From NCBI GenBank assembly GCA_963809175.1, contig CAWEIK010000001.1:806001-870000 (forward strand): a DNA stretch of 64,000 bases, read 5' to 3'. Each line of letters begins with the position of its first letter. Position 1 is the stretch's first letter. Origin of the DNA: JACCTU01 sp963809175. GTDB lineage: Bacteria; Actinomycetota; Thermoleophilia; Gaiellales; Gaiellaceae. Shown piece after piece: positions 15,990-25,630 of this stretch. The notes below the pieces were generated by a model. That model did no database searches. It worked only from the letters and a program-made list of their open reading frames with translations, and was not told where the DNA came from. A program made the translations under genes and the position numbers.

Positions 15990-16577
15990 GTGCTCGACGA
16001 CCGCGTCCTCGAGGTGCTCGCTCGGCTCGAGGCCGAGGACGCCTCGGAACGCGAGCGCGGCCTGCCGGCGGCGGAGCGCTCGCGCCAGGTGGCCCGCACG
16101 ACGGGGCAGTTCCTCTTCTCGCTGGCGGCTCCGATGAACGACTGCGGCGTGCTCGAGCTCGGGGGCTCGCGCGGCTACTCGACGATCTGGCTGGCGGCCG
16201 GGGTGCGCTACTTCTCGGGCCGGGTCGTCTCGATCGAGCACGACCCGGCGAAGGCCGAGGCCTGGCGGCGGAACATCGCCGACGCCGGTCTCGAGGAGTG
16301 GGCCGAGCTCGTCGAGGGCGACGCGTTCGAGGTGCTCGCGGAGGTGCAGGACGTCTTCGACCTCGTCTTCCTGGACGCCGAGAAGGACGACTACGAGCGC
16401 CTGTTCGTGCTGGCGCGGGACAAGGTGGAGCCGGGAGCGCTGATCGTCGCCGACAACGTCCTCTCCCACGCCGAGACGCTCGCCGAGTACTCGGCCGTCC
16501 GGCAGGCCGACCCGACGCTCGTCAGCACGACGGTGCCGCTCGACCGGGGTCTGGAACTCTCCGTTGTCCTCCGCTAG
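15990..16577 (+). CDS. O-methyltransferase (CCoAOMT-like)
   Basis: A 195-residue class I methyltransferase of the O-methyltransferase 3 family. Motif I is VLELGGSRGYSTIWLA, followed by VVSIEHDPAKAEAWRRNI (acidic SAM ribose ligand), a metal-site aspartate in DLVFLDAEKDDYERLF, and ALIVADNVLSH with the second Asp-Asn pair. These are the catechol-type, divalent-metal-dependent features. The acceptor is unknown. GTG start, no RBS, leaderless promoter as described for the shared region. Intact. Confidence 0.8.
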   Translation: MLDDRVLEVLARLEAEDASERERGLPAAERSRQVARTTGQFLFSLAAPMNDCGVLELGGSRGYSTIWLAAGVRYFSGRVVSIEHDPAKAEAWRRNIADAGLEEWAELVEGDAFEVLAEVQDVFDLVFLDAEKDDYERLFVLARDKVEPGALIVADNVLSHAETLAEYSAVRQADPTLVSTTVPLDRGLELSVVLR

Positions 16578-16622
16578 AACCGCTACATTTTCGCCTAACG
16601 CGGAAAGGAGGTGGTCCCGACA

Positions 16623-16664
16623 GTGAGCGATTCAAGTACGGGCAGCGGAGGTACCAGCGGGTAG
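16623..16664 (+). CDS. 13-codon ORF behind a near-perfect anti-16S Shine-Dalgarno
   Basis: GTG to TAG encodes a Ser/Gly-rich 13-residue peptide (MSDSSTGSGGTSG). AAAGGAGGTGGTCC at 16604-16617 matches the reverse complement of the 16S rRNA 3' end at 13 of 14 positions, far stronger than any other RBS here. A TACATT box at 16584-16589 lies upstream and a 13-bp terminator-like hairpin follows at 16783. It could be a leader peptide or the start of a structured RNA of about 200 nt. The other reading frames to the hairpin hold no recognisable protein. Confidence 0.33.
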   Translation: MSDSSTGSGGTSG

Positions 16665-16782
16665 GGACGCGTCCCCGGGACCTACGGGGAACCGCCTAGC
16701 CAGCGTGGGGGACTCGCGTTTCGCGCCGCCGGTCGGTACCGATCGGCAGGAAGCGCCTCTACCACTTCAGCGCTGGTAACCG

Positions 16783-16812
16783 GATTGAGGGCCGCGTGAG
16801 CGGCCCTCAATC
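16783..16812. terminator. strong hairpin between convergent units
   Basis: A 13-bp perfect stem (arms 16783-16795 and 16800-16812, GATTGAGGGCCGC and its complement) closes a GTGA loop. Only a weak T tract follows (GTTCCT). It sits between the strong-RBS element and the convergent small membrane gene, so it may terminate both. Confidence 0.55.
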
Positions 16813-16816
16813 GTTC

Positions 16817-16993
16817 CTAGGTTCGAGGTCCGCCGATGTTGCGGCCCCAGCCGGCTTCCGAGACGAGGAGGGCGGCAGCCATGACCGCAAGTCCGATCGC
16901 GATCCAGTCGCCGCCGGTGTCGTCGATCACCGCCACCAGGAAGAGGAGGATCGCGAGCACCAACAGCAACGTCTTCAAGCTCAACGCGTTCAT
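16817..16993 (-). CDS. small two-helix membrane protein
   Basis: A 58-residue protein with two hydrophobic helices (about 8-25 and 30-50) separated by DDTGGDW, ending in a short polar tail. No family is recognised. The ATG at 16993 is chosen over a GTG two codons upstream because AAGGAG lies 5 nt before it. The stop lies 5 nt beyond the terminator-like hairpin. Confidence 0.55.
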   Translation of the reverse strand: MNALSLKTLLLVLAILLFLVAVIDDTGGDWIAIGLAVMAAALLVSEAGWGRNIGGPRT

Positions 16994-17074
16994 CGCCACT
17001 CCTTAGGTTGACGGCGAGATCTTCGACTCCTGAGCCGTATGGCCTTCCACCTCGAAGTGCGGGATCCGAGGGCC

Positions 17075-17952
17075 TTACGCCGCCACGCGGCGGAGCTGCT
17101 CGTCCAACGGGACGAGCGGGAGCCCGAACGTCTCGACGGCGTCGGTGTTGGTGACGACGTTGTCGCCGTGCTCGAGCATCTTCAGCAGGTCGCGCGTCAG
17201 CGGGATGTTCCCCGGGCAGACGCTCGGTGACGAGCGCGTTCGCGCGCATGAACGCCATCGGCACGTGCACGGATGGCCGTCGCACGCCGAGCGCGCGCTT
17301 CAGCCGCGTCCAGAACTCGTCCCAGCTGACCACGTCGGGCCCGCCGAGCTCGAAAGTCCGGTTCGTCGCCTCCGGCTTGTCGAGGGCCTGCGTGAAGTGA
17401 GCGGCGACGTCGTCGACCCAGATCGGCTGGATCCGTTGCTTGCCGGAGCCGGTGATCGGGGTCACCGGAGCGAGCTTCGCGAGCTTGCGAAAGGTCGGGA
17501 TGATGCCCTCCCTCCTTGCCGAAGACGAAGCTCGGCCGAAACATCACGTGGTCGAGCCCCGACTCGCGGACGAGGCCCTCCTCGAGCCACTTGGCGCGGT
17601 AGTAGGGGACGAGGTCTTTGCTCTCTTCGCTCGTCCCGAGCGCGCTCATGAGCACGAATCGCCCCACCCCCGCCTCGCCGGCGGCGGCGAGCAGGTCGCG
17701 CGTGCCGTCGACCATGATGCGCTGGAACTGCTCCTCGCGGCCTTGCCGGATCGCGACGAGGTGGACGACCGCGTCCACGCCCTCCGCGGCGCTTCGGAGG
17801 CTTTCCGCGTCGGTCATGTCACCTTCGGCGCGCTCCGCTCCGGGAACCGAGCCTTTGCGGACGAGCGCGCGCACGTCGTGCCCGGCGTCCTGGATCGCGC
17901 GAACCACGTGCGGGCCGATGAACCCGGTGCCGCCGGTGACGAGAACTTTCAA
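17075..17952 (-). CDS. NDUFA9-like NAD(P)-binding SDR protein (two frameshifts)
   Basis: Atypical short-chain reductase. VLVTGGTGFIGPHVVRAI is the nucleotide loop, followed by AEGDMTDAESL, VDAVVHLVAI and an active-site-like PYYRAKWLEEGLV (Y-x-x-x-K). Then FRPSFVFGKEGG and, in the next frames, QPIWVDDVAAHFTQAL and NRTFELGGPDVVSWDEFW. These are the SDR_a5/NDUFA9 features. Breaks at about 17510 (extra G in GGG) and 17212 (extra C) separate three frames. The 878-nt span is two over a multiple of three. The TTG start overlaps the dcd stop. Homologues have been linked to respiratory complexes or quinone chemistry. Confidence 0.74.
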
Positions 17953-18524
17953 GACTCGACGCGCTGGAAGTTCTTCCAGTACTTCGACGGGGTCGGCCCG
18001 CGCTGGCCCTGGTACTTCGACCCGAGCTTGTCGGCGCCGTAGGGCGTCTCGGCCGGCTCGGTCAGCAGCACGAAGGAGAGCTGCCCGATCGGCATCCCGT
18101 AGTAGATCGTGATCGGGAGGTTGGCGACGTTCGAGAGCTCGAGCGTCACGTGGCCGTCCCAGCCGGGGTCGATGAAGCCTGCCGTCGAGTGGATCAGCAG
18201 CCCGAGCCGCCCGAGCGAGCTCTTGCCCTCGAGTCGCGCCACGAGGTCGTCCGGAAGCCGAATGCGCTCGAGCGTCGAGCCGAGCACGAACTCGCCCGGG
18301 TGGAGGATGAACGGCCGGTCGTCCTCGACCTCGACGAGCTCCGTCAGCTCGTCCTGCGGCTCCTTGACGTCGATGTAGGGATAGCGGGCGTTGTGGAAGA
18401 CCCGGAAGTAGCGGTCGACCCGCACGTCGACCGAGGAGGGCTGGAGCAGCGTCTCGTCGTAGGGATCGATCTCGATCCTGCCCTCTCCGAGGAGCCGCGA
18501 GATCGTCCGGTCGGAGAGGACCAC
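17949..18524 (-). CDS. dcd: dCTP deaminase, probably bifunctional (dUMP-forming)
   Basis: A 191-residue trimeric dUTPase-fold enzyme. MVLSDRTISRLLGEGRIEIDPYDETLLQPSSVDVRV and GKSSLGRLGLLIHSTAGFIDPGWDGHVTLELSNVANLPI carry the nucleotide-binding and catalytic (Ser, Arg, Glu) positions. The C-terminal SKYQGQRGPTPSKYWKNF closes over the substrate. The sequence is closest in style to the mycobacterial enzyme, which both deaminates dCTP and hydrolyses dUTP; bifunctionality here is inference. It begins with GTG and overlaps the downstream reductase by 4 nt. Intact. Confidence 0.92.
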   Translation of the reverse strand: MVLSDRTISRLLGEGRIEIDPYDETLLQPSSVDVRVDRYFRVFHNARYPYIDVKEPQDELTELVEVEDDRPFILHPGEFVLGSTLERIRLPDDLVARLEGKSSLGRLGLLIHSTAGFIDPGWDGHVTLELSNVANLPITIYYGMPIGQLSFVLLTEPAETPYGADKLGSKYQGQRGPTPSKYWKNFQRVES

Positions 18525-18631
18525 AGCTCGATTCTAAGTTCAACCCATCGTGCGACTGGTTTTTGCCGCCTGTGCAGGGAAGTTTCGGGGAGCAGCCGAA
18601 CCGATCCAAGACGGGTCATACTTCCCGTCCC

Positions 18632-19838
18632 GTGGTTCTCCAGCCTGTCGATCGCGCGGCGCACTACCGCGAGCGCCGCCGTAAGCAGCGCCGGCGCAGG
18701 CGTGCGCGCCGGATGGCTGCGATCGGCGTGCTCGTCCTGATCGCGGGCGGCGTCGCCTACGCCGCGCAGGTCGCACGCGACCGCGGTGCCGCGACCGCGA
18801 AGACGCCGGAGCGTGTCAAGCAGGTCGTCCCCGAGGCCTCGACGCAGGTCGTCAAGCCGCTGTCACCGCCCGAGACGATTCGCGGCGTCCACGTCACGAT
18901 GGCGCTCGCCTCGATCCCGGGCAAGCTCGACGAGTACCTGTCGCTTCGCGGGATCAACACGATCCAGCTCGACGTCAAGGACGAGAACGGGGAGATCGGC
19001 TTCGTCCCCTCGGCCGTGCCGCTTGGCGCGGAGCATCGGGGCCGCAAAGCCGTACTACAAGCCGCGAGCCACCGCGAAGCAGGTCCACGCGAAGGGGATG
19101 TACCTGATCGGCCGCGTGGTCGTGATGGAGGATCCGGTGCTCTCGTCGAAGCGGCCCGACCTGGCGATCCAGAACGCGAACGGCGGCCGCTGGACCAACC
19201 ACGCCGGGCTCGGCTGGTCGAACCCGTACGACCGGCGCGTCTGGGAGTACAACGTCGACATCGCCGAGGCCGCGGCACGCGTCGGCTTCGACGAGATCCA
19301 GTTCGACTACGTGCGCTTCCCGAGCGACGGGGACATGAGCGCGATCGTCTACCCCGGCAAGACCTCGACCCCGCCGGGCTGGGTGATCGCGCAGTTCGTG
19401 CAGTACGCGTCGAAGCGTCTGAAGCCGCTCGGCGTGAAGGTCTCCGCCGACGTGTTCGGGCTCGCCGCGACCCGCGACCTCGGGATCGGCCAGATCCCGA
19501 AGCGGATCGGGCGCTACCTCGACGCGATCTACCCGATGGTCTACCCCTCCCACTTCGGGCCCGGCGAGTACAACCTCGACGACCCGAACGGGAACCCGGG
19601 CGGGACCGTCGCCTACGCCCTGCGGGACTTCAACCGGCAGCTGGCCGGGACGCCGAACGTCCGGATCGTGCCCTGGCTCCAGGACTTCTCCTGGGCGGGC
19701 CGGACCTACGGCATCGCCGAGCTTCAGGCCCAGATCGACTCGGCGCGCCGGGCCAAGGCCGGTGGCTACCTGCTCTGGAATGCAGCCGGGATCTACACCC
19801 CCGGGGCGCTCGAGCAGGCCCGCTGGGCCGTCAACTAG
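18632..19838 (+). CDS. DUF4015 putative glycoside hydrolase, membrane anchored (frameshifted)
   Basis: A basic N-terminus (RERRRKQRRRRRARR) and a single hydrophobic helix (about 27-47) anchor a TIM-barrel-like extracellular domain. RGVHVTMALASIPGKLDEYL, NTIQLDVKDENGEIGF, MYLIGRVVVMEDP, FDEIQFDYVRFPSDG and VSADVFGLAAT are the DUF4015 blocks; the Asp in QFDYVRFP is the probable catalytic position. An extra G near 19030 breaks the frame; the 1207-nt span is one over a multiple of three. GTG 18632 is chosen; the frame is open to 18563. Substrate unknown, likely a cell-surface glycan. Confidence 0.74.
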
Positions 19839-19875
19839 CCGCTATTCACGTATTCAGAGCGGCCTGGCGCTCCGG

Positions 19876-19881
19876 TAGATT
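19876..19881 (+). promoter_or_regulatory. -10 box TAGATT of a probable leaderless transcript
   Basis: TAGATT ends 6 nt before the gabT GTG at 19888. The intervening CCGCCC is also found between GACAAT and the GTG of the cyclase gene at 22604. Confidence 0.42.
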
Positions 19882-19887
19882 CCGCCC

Positions 19888-21215
19888 GTGGCCACGACTC
19901 GGACAATCGAGCTCCGGACGGCGATTCCGGGGCCCCGCTCGAAGGCGATTCTCGATCGCAAGGACAAGGTGATCGCCGGCCCGCTCTCGATCACGATCCC
20001 GGTTGTCGTCGAGGAAGGGCGAGGCGCGACGCTCACCGACGTCGACGGCAACACGTTCATCGACTTCACCGGCGGCGTCGGCTGCCTCAACGTCGGCCAC
20101 TCGCACCCGAAGCTCGTCGAGGCCGCGCAGGAGCAGCTCACGCACTTCGCGCACACCGACTTCACGATCGTGCCGTACGAGGTGTACGTCACGCTCGCCG
20201 AGCGCCTGATCGCGCGTCTCGCCGTTCACCGGCCCGGCGAAGGCGGCCTTCTTCAACGCCGGCACGGAAGCGGTCGAGAACGCGATCAAGTTCGCACGCT
20301 CGTACACGAAGCGGCCCGCGGTCATCGTCTTCGAGGGCGCCTTCCACGGCCGCACGCTCCTCTCGATGACGATGACCTCGAAGACGCACCCGTACAAGGC
20401 GGGGCTCGGGCCGTTCGCCCCCGAGGTGTATCGCGTGCCGTTCGCGCAGGACTACCGCGGCCCCGACACGCGCACGGCGCTCGCCGCGCTCGAGCGCGCG
20501 CTGGTGACGCAGGTCGCTGCCGAGCAGGTCGCCGCGATCGTGATCGAGCCGGTGCAGGGTGAAGGCGGGTTCGTCGTCGCGCCGCGGGACTTCATGGCCG
20601 GCATCCGCCGGATCTGCGACGAGCACGGGATCGTCATGGTCGTCGACGAGGTGCAGACCGGTTACGGCCGCACCGGGAAGATGTTCGCGATCGAGCACTA
20701 CGGGATCGAGCCCGACCTGATGACCGTCGCGAAGTCGATCGCCGGCGGGCTGCCGCTCTCCGGCGTCATCGGCAAGGCGCGAGATCATGGATGCGCCTCC
20801 GGACTCGGCGATCGGCGGCACGTACGTCGGCAACCCGGTCGCGCAGGCGGCCGCGCTCGCCGTCCTCGACGTGTTCGAGGAGGAGAACCTCGTCGAGCGC
20901 GCCCAGCAGATCGGCGAGCGCATCCGCGAGCGGATGGTCGCGTGGCAGGAGCGGATCGCGCAGATCGGCGACGTGCGCGGGCTCGGCGCGATGCTCGCGA
21001 TCGAGTTCGTCCGCGACCGCGACTCGAAGGAGCCGAACCCCGAGCTCGCGGCCGCCGTGGTCGAGGCCGCCACAGAACGCGGCTTGCTCCTGCTGAAGTC
21101 GGGGATCTACTCGAACTGCATCCGTGTGCTCTGCCCACTCGTCCTCACCGACGCCGAGCTCGACGAGGCGCTCGAGGTGTGGGAGGACGCGTTGAACCAC
21201 GCCGTCGGCGCGTAG
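19888..21215 (+). CDS. gabT: 4-aminobutyrate aminotransferase (two frameshifts)
   Basis: Class III PLP aminotransferase that moves the amino group of GABA to 2-oxoglutarate. Conserved blocks: DVDGNTFIDFTGGVGCLNVGHSHP, AGTEAVENAIKFAR, FEGAFHGRTLLSMTMTSK, EPVQGEGGFVVAP, the cofactor aspartate in VVDEVQTGYGRTG, the PLP lysine in TVAKSIAGGLPLSGV, and GGTYVGNPVAQAAALAVL. These are the GabT-type rather than ArgD-type patterns. One extra base near 20228 and one near 20783 split it into three frames. The 1328-nt span is two over a multiple of three. It starts with GTG and is probably leaderless. Confidence 0.85.
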
Positions 21216-21227
21216 CCCTCGCGAACC

Positions 21228-22585
21228 ATGACGGGCGAGGTGATCGCGGGCCGCTACGAGCTCGAGGAGCGCGTGGGGAGCGGTGGGATGTCCACGGTCT
21301 ACCGCGCCCACGACAGCCTGCTCGAGCGCAAGGTCGCGCTGAAGATCCTCCACGCTCGGTTCGGGGACGACGAGGAGTACGTCGAGCGGTTCCGGCGCGA
21401 GGCGCGCGCGGTTGCGCAGCTCGCGCACCCGAACATCGTCACGGTGATCGACCGCGGCGAGGACGCGGGGCGGCAGTTCATCGTCTTCGAGTACGTCGAC
21501 GGGGACGACCTCAAGCAGCTGATCGACAAGACCGGGCCGCTCCCGATCGACCAGGTGGTCGAGCTCGGCCGCGAGATCGCGGCGGCGCTCGCCTTCGCGC
21601 ACGAACGCGGGATCGTGCACCGTGACGTGAAGCCGCAGAACGTGCTCCTGAGCGACGGGCGCGCGAAGGTGACCGACTTCGGGATCGCGCGCTCGCTCGA
21701 CGTCGAGCACGGCGTCACGCAGACCGGCACCGTGCTCGGCACGTCGAACTACATCGCGCCCGAGCAGGCTTCGGGCCAGCCGATCGACGACCGCTCGGAC
21801 GTCTACTCCTTCGGCGTCGTCCTCTTCGAGCTGCTGACGGGGACGGTCCCCTTCGAGGGCGAGAGCTTCGTCGCCGTCGCGCTCCAGCACATCAACGAGC
21901 CAGCGCCCTCGGTGCTCGACCGCCGTCCCGACACGCCGCCCAGGCTCGCGCGGCTCGTCGACGCGATGCTCGAGAAGCAGCACGACGCCCGCCCTTCGAT
22001 GGACGAGGTCGCGGCCGAGCTCGGTTCGGTGGCCGCTCCGGAGACGGGCGAGCGAACGGTCGTCGTACCGCGCGTCCGGGCTCGCCGCCGCAGCAGGTGG
22101 CCGCTCGTCCTCGCCGTGCTCGGCGTGCTCCTGCTCGCGGGCGCAGCAGCGGGCCTGCTCCTCCCCGACGGCGAGAACGGGAACGCTGCCCCGCCCAGCC
22201 CGATCGCTCTCGAGGCCGTCGGCACCGACGACCCAGCAGGGGACGGCGAGCACGACGGTGAGGTCGGGAACGCGGTCGACGAGAACGGCGAGACGTACTG
22301 GACGACTTCGCGCTACAGCTTCCCGAACGGCGGCTTCGGCAAGGAAGGCGTGGGCCTGCGCCTCGCTGCGAACCGACCCCCGAGCGAGCTCGTCGTCGAG
22401 AGCGAGACGCCCGGCTTCACGGCCGAGGTGCGGAGCGGCGACCAGGTGATCGCGCCGGCGCGGCAGGCCGCGACGCAGACGACGTTCGAGCTGCCGGACG
22501 ACCTCGACGCGACGGAGCTGTCCTCTGGATCACGAATCGCGGCGACAACGCCGCCGTCCGCATCAACGAGGTCTCGGCCCGCTAG
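21228..22585 (+). CDS. Ser/Thr protein kinase with one membrane helix (C-terminus frameshifted)
   Basis: Hanks-type kinase domain at about residues 8-265: RVGSGGMSTVY, VALKIL (catalytic Lys), HRDVKPQNVLL and KVTDFGIARSL. A membrane helix (about 287-307, LVLAVLGVLLLAGAAAGLLL) leads to an extracellular beta-rich domain with WTTSRYSFPNGGFGKEGVGLRL, resembling a discoidin-like sensor. The last part is out of frame: adding one base near 22520 gives VLWITNRGDNAAVRINEVSAR and a stop at 22583-22585. The 1358-nt span is one short of a multiple of three. It follows gabT by 12 nt and precedes the cyclase-type regulator; co-transcription with gabT is likely. Confidence 0.85.
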
Positions 22586-22591
22586 CTGAGC

Positions 22592-22597
22592 GACAAT
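22592..22597 (+). promoter_or_regulatory. -10 box GACAAT of a probable leaderless transcript
   Basis: GACAAT ends 6 nt before the GTG at 22604, just after the kinase stop. The spacer CCGCCC is identical to that before gabT. Confidence 0.35.
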
Positions 22598-22603
22598 CCG
22601 CCC

Positions 22604-25600
22604 GTGGAGCGGAAGGTCGCAACCGTGCTCTTCGCCGATCTCGTCGGCTCGACGACTATCGGCGAGGCCGACCCCGAGTCGGTGCGGGTCCTGCTCGACC
22701 GGTTCTTCGCGGCGATGGCCGAGGAGGTCGAGCGGGTCGGAGGCACCGTCGAGAAGTTCGCGGGCGACGCCGTGATGGCGGCGTTCGGCGCTCCCGCAGC
22801 GCTCGAGGACCACGCCGAGCGTGCGCTCCATGCCGCGCTCGCGATGCGCGAGCGTCTCCCCGAGCTCGACCCGTCGCTGGCGCTGCGGATCGGCGTGAAC
22901 ACCGGCGAGGTGGTCGTCGACGCCGACGCGCACAGCTCGTTCGTCACCGGCGACGCCGTGAACGTCGTGCGCTCGCCTCGAGCAGGGAGCGGAACCCGGC
23001 CAGATCGTCGTGGGCGAGCGAACCGCGCAGGCGGCCAGGGGCGCGTTCGAGTTCGGCGAGCTGCAGCACGTCGACGCGAAGGGAAAGAGCGAGCCGCGTC
23101 GCGTGCCGCCTGCTCGTCCGTGCGCTGGCGGCGGTCCGGCCCCGCGGCGCTCACGAGCGGCCGTTCGTCGGACGGCGTGACGAGCTCGACGCCCTCCGCG
23201 GCGCCTACGAACGTGCGGTCGAGGACGGCGAGCCGCAGCTCGCGATCGTCTTCGGCGACGCCGGCGTGGGCAAGAGCCGCCTCCTGCGCGAGCTCTGGGC
23301 GTGGCTCGAGGCTCGCGTGGAGAGCCCGTCGCTCCGCGTCGGCCGGTGCCTCTCGTACGGGTCGGCGAGGACCTACTGGCCGGTCCGGGAGATCCTTCAG
23401 GAGCAGCCCGGCGCGCTCGACGATCGGCCGATCCTCGGCCTCGCGTTCGGCCGCGACGTCGGCGTCGACCTGCACCCGCTGGCGGCGCGCGACCGCTTTC
23501 GCGATGCCTGGGTCGACCTCCTGACCGAGGCGTGCGCGCGATGGCCCGGTCGTCCTGCTCGTGGAGGACGTCCACTGGGCCGAGGCGCCGCTGCTCGAGC
23601 TGCTCGAGCGGACGGTCCGCGACGTGCGCGGCCCGCTTCTGGTCGTCGCAACCGCGAGGCCCGAGCTCGACTGGGGCGGTGGCCGTCGGAACGTGACCGT
23701 GATCGAGCTCGAGCCGCTCGCCGACGACGCGGCCGCGGAGCTCGTCGCGGATCTGCCCGAGGACGTGCGCGACGTGCTCGTCCGCCGCTCGGAGGGCAAC
23801 CCGTTCTTCGTCGAGGAGCTGATCGAGTCGCTCGTCGACAGCGGCGTCCTCGTGCAGCGCGACGATCGGTGGGAGGTCGCGGCGCTCCCGGAGCGGCTCT
23901 CGATGCCCGACTCGGTCCGCGGCGTCCTCGCGGCGCGCATCGACCTGCTCCCGCCGCGCGAGAAGGCGGCGCTGCAGGCCGCGTCGGTGATCGGGCGTGT
24001 GTTCTGGGAAGCGCCGGTGCGCGAGCTGATCGGCGGCGACGCCGACTTCGCGCTGCTCGAGGAGCGCGACTTCATCCGCCGTCGCACCGGCTCGCGCTTC
24101 CCCGAGGACCGCGAGCACGCGATCAAGCACGCGTTGACGCGCGAGGCCGCGTACGCCGGGATCCCGCGGGCGCGACGCGCGCGCATGCACGCAGCGCTCG
24201 CGGAGTGGATCGAACGAAGCGTCGAGAACGTCGACGACATCGGCCGCTCTCCTCGCGCACCACTACGCCGACGCGGTTCGCCCGGAGGACGTGGAGCTCG
24301 CGTGGGCAGGCGACGACGCCGAGCACGAGCGGACGCGGGCGAAAGCGCTCGAGTGGCTCCAGCGCGCGGCCAGAAGCGCGATGCAGCGCTACGAGCTGGT
24401 GGACGCGCTCGACTTGCTCTCGCAGGCGCTGCCGCTCGCGCAGACGCGCGCCGACCGCGTGGACGTGCTCCGGACGACCGGCAAGGCGCACGCGCTCGGC
24501 TTCGCGGGCGAGCCGTTCTGGCAGTCGATGCAGGACGCCATCGCAGAGGCCGACGACGAGCAGGTGCGGAGCGAGCTCTACGCCGAGCTCGCCTACGAGT
24601 CGGCGCTCCGCTCGGGCATCTGGCAGCAGATGCCCGACCGCACGAGAGTCGACGAGTGGGTCGACCGTGCGCTGGCGGGGGCGCCGCTCGACAGCCGCGC
24701 CCGTGCGATGGCGCTGATCGCGCGAGCGCGCTGGCGGCCGGGCGAAGGTGCCCCGTCCGCGATCGAGGCCTCTGAGATCGCCGAGCGGCTCGACGACGCC
24801 GAGCTCCGCTCGGCCGCCTGGGACTCCCGCGGGATCGTCGCGTTCGTCGCCGGTGAGTACGACCACGGCCGCGCGTGGGCCGAGCGGCGGTTCGAGCTGC
24901 TCGACCGGATCTCCGACCCGGACATTCGAGCCGACATCTACGCGGCGCCGATCTCGGGCTGCATCTGGAGCGGGCGGTTCCGCGAGGCGCGTCGCCTCGC
25001 CGCCGCGCACGACGAGATCGTCGAGTCGCTCACTCCCCACCATCGCCTCCACGGCGTCGCGATCACGATCGAGGTCGAGGAGCTGCTCGGCCGCTGGGAC
25101 GTCGTGCGCGAGCCTTCGCGAGCGGGTCGTCGACGGCGGTGAGCCGAGAACCTCGAGACCCCCTGCGTCCGCAATCCCCGGACCCTGCTCGTGGCTGCGG
25201 TCGCGAGCGAGCTGGACGGCGACGCGGCGGCGTCTCGCGCGCTCGAGGAGCGCGCGCTCGAGCTGTGGATGGAGGGGTACGGCCTGACGCTCGACACGCC
25301 GCGGCTTCGCCTCGCGCTGGCGCGGAAGGATCGCGACGAGGCGGAACGTCTCCTCGCGCTCTTCGACACCTCGCACGGCTGGCACCGCGGCTGGTTCGTC
25401 TTCGGCAACGTGTCGGCGCGGTTGGACGCGCTCGCCGACCTCGACCGACGCGACGAGCGTCGAGGAGGAAGCACCGGCGCACGCGCGCCGGCCGAACTAC
25501 CTCCGGCCGTTCGCGCTTCGGGCGCTCGGCCGCGTGCGTCGGCGACTCGGACCTCGTCCGCGACGCGCTCGCCGACTTCGAGTCGCTCGGTCTCGACTGG

Positions 25601-25630
25601 CACGCCGCCGAGACGAAGGCGTACCTCTAG
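22604..25630 (+). CDS. class III nucleotidyl cyclase-AAA ATPase-TPR regulator (multiple frameshifts)
   Basis: About 1000 residues spread over several frames. Residues 1-165 form a class III cyclase domain: VATVLFADLVGST with a metal Asp, KFAGDAVMAAFG with the second, and LRIGVNTGEVV. Next is a STAND-like ATPase, FGDAGVGKSRLLRELW (Walker A) and VVLLVEDVHWAEAPLLELL (Walker B), then ARPELDWGG. The last 500 residues are helical TPR-like repeats (KALEWLQRAARSAMQRYE and others). Breaks lie at about 22975, 23030-23110, 23545, 24245, 25115 and 25455-25540; the total span is a multiple of three. This layout is common in Actinobacteria as a signalling protein; cAMP output is inference. It ends on CTAG shared with ddl. 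Confidence 0.76.

Noticed and set aside
22313..24190. Long minus-strand frame across the kinase and cyclase genes
   Set aside because: No motifs, heavy Arg/Ser bias, and the plus strand encodes recognisable kinase, cyclase and ATPase motifs there.
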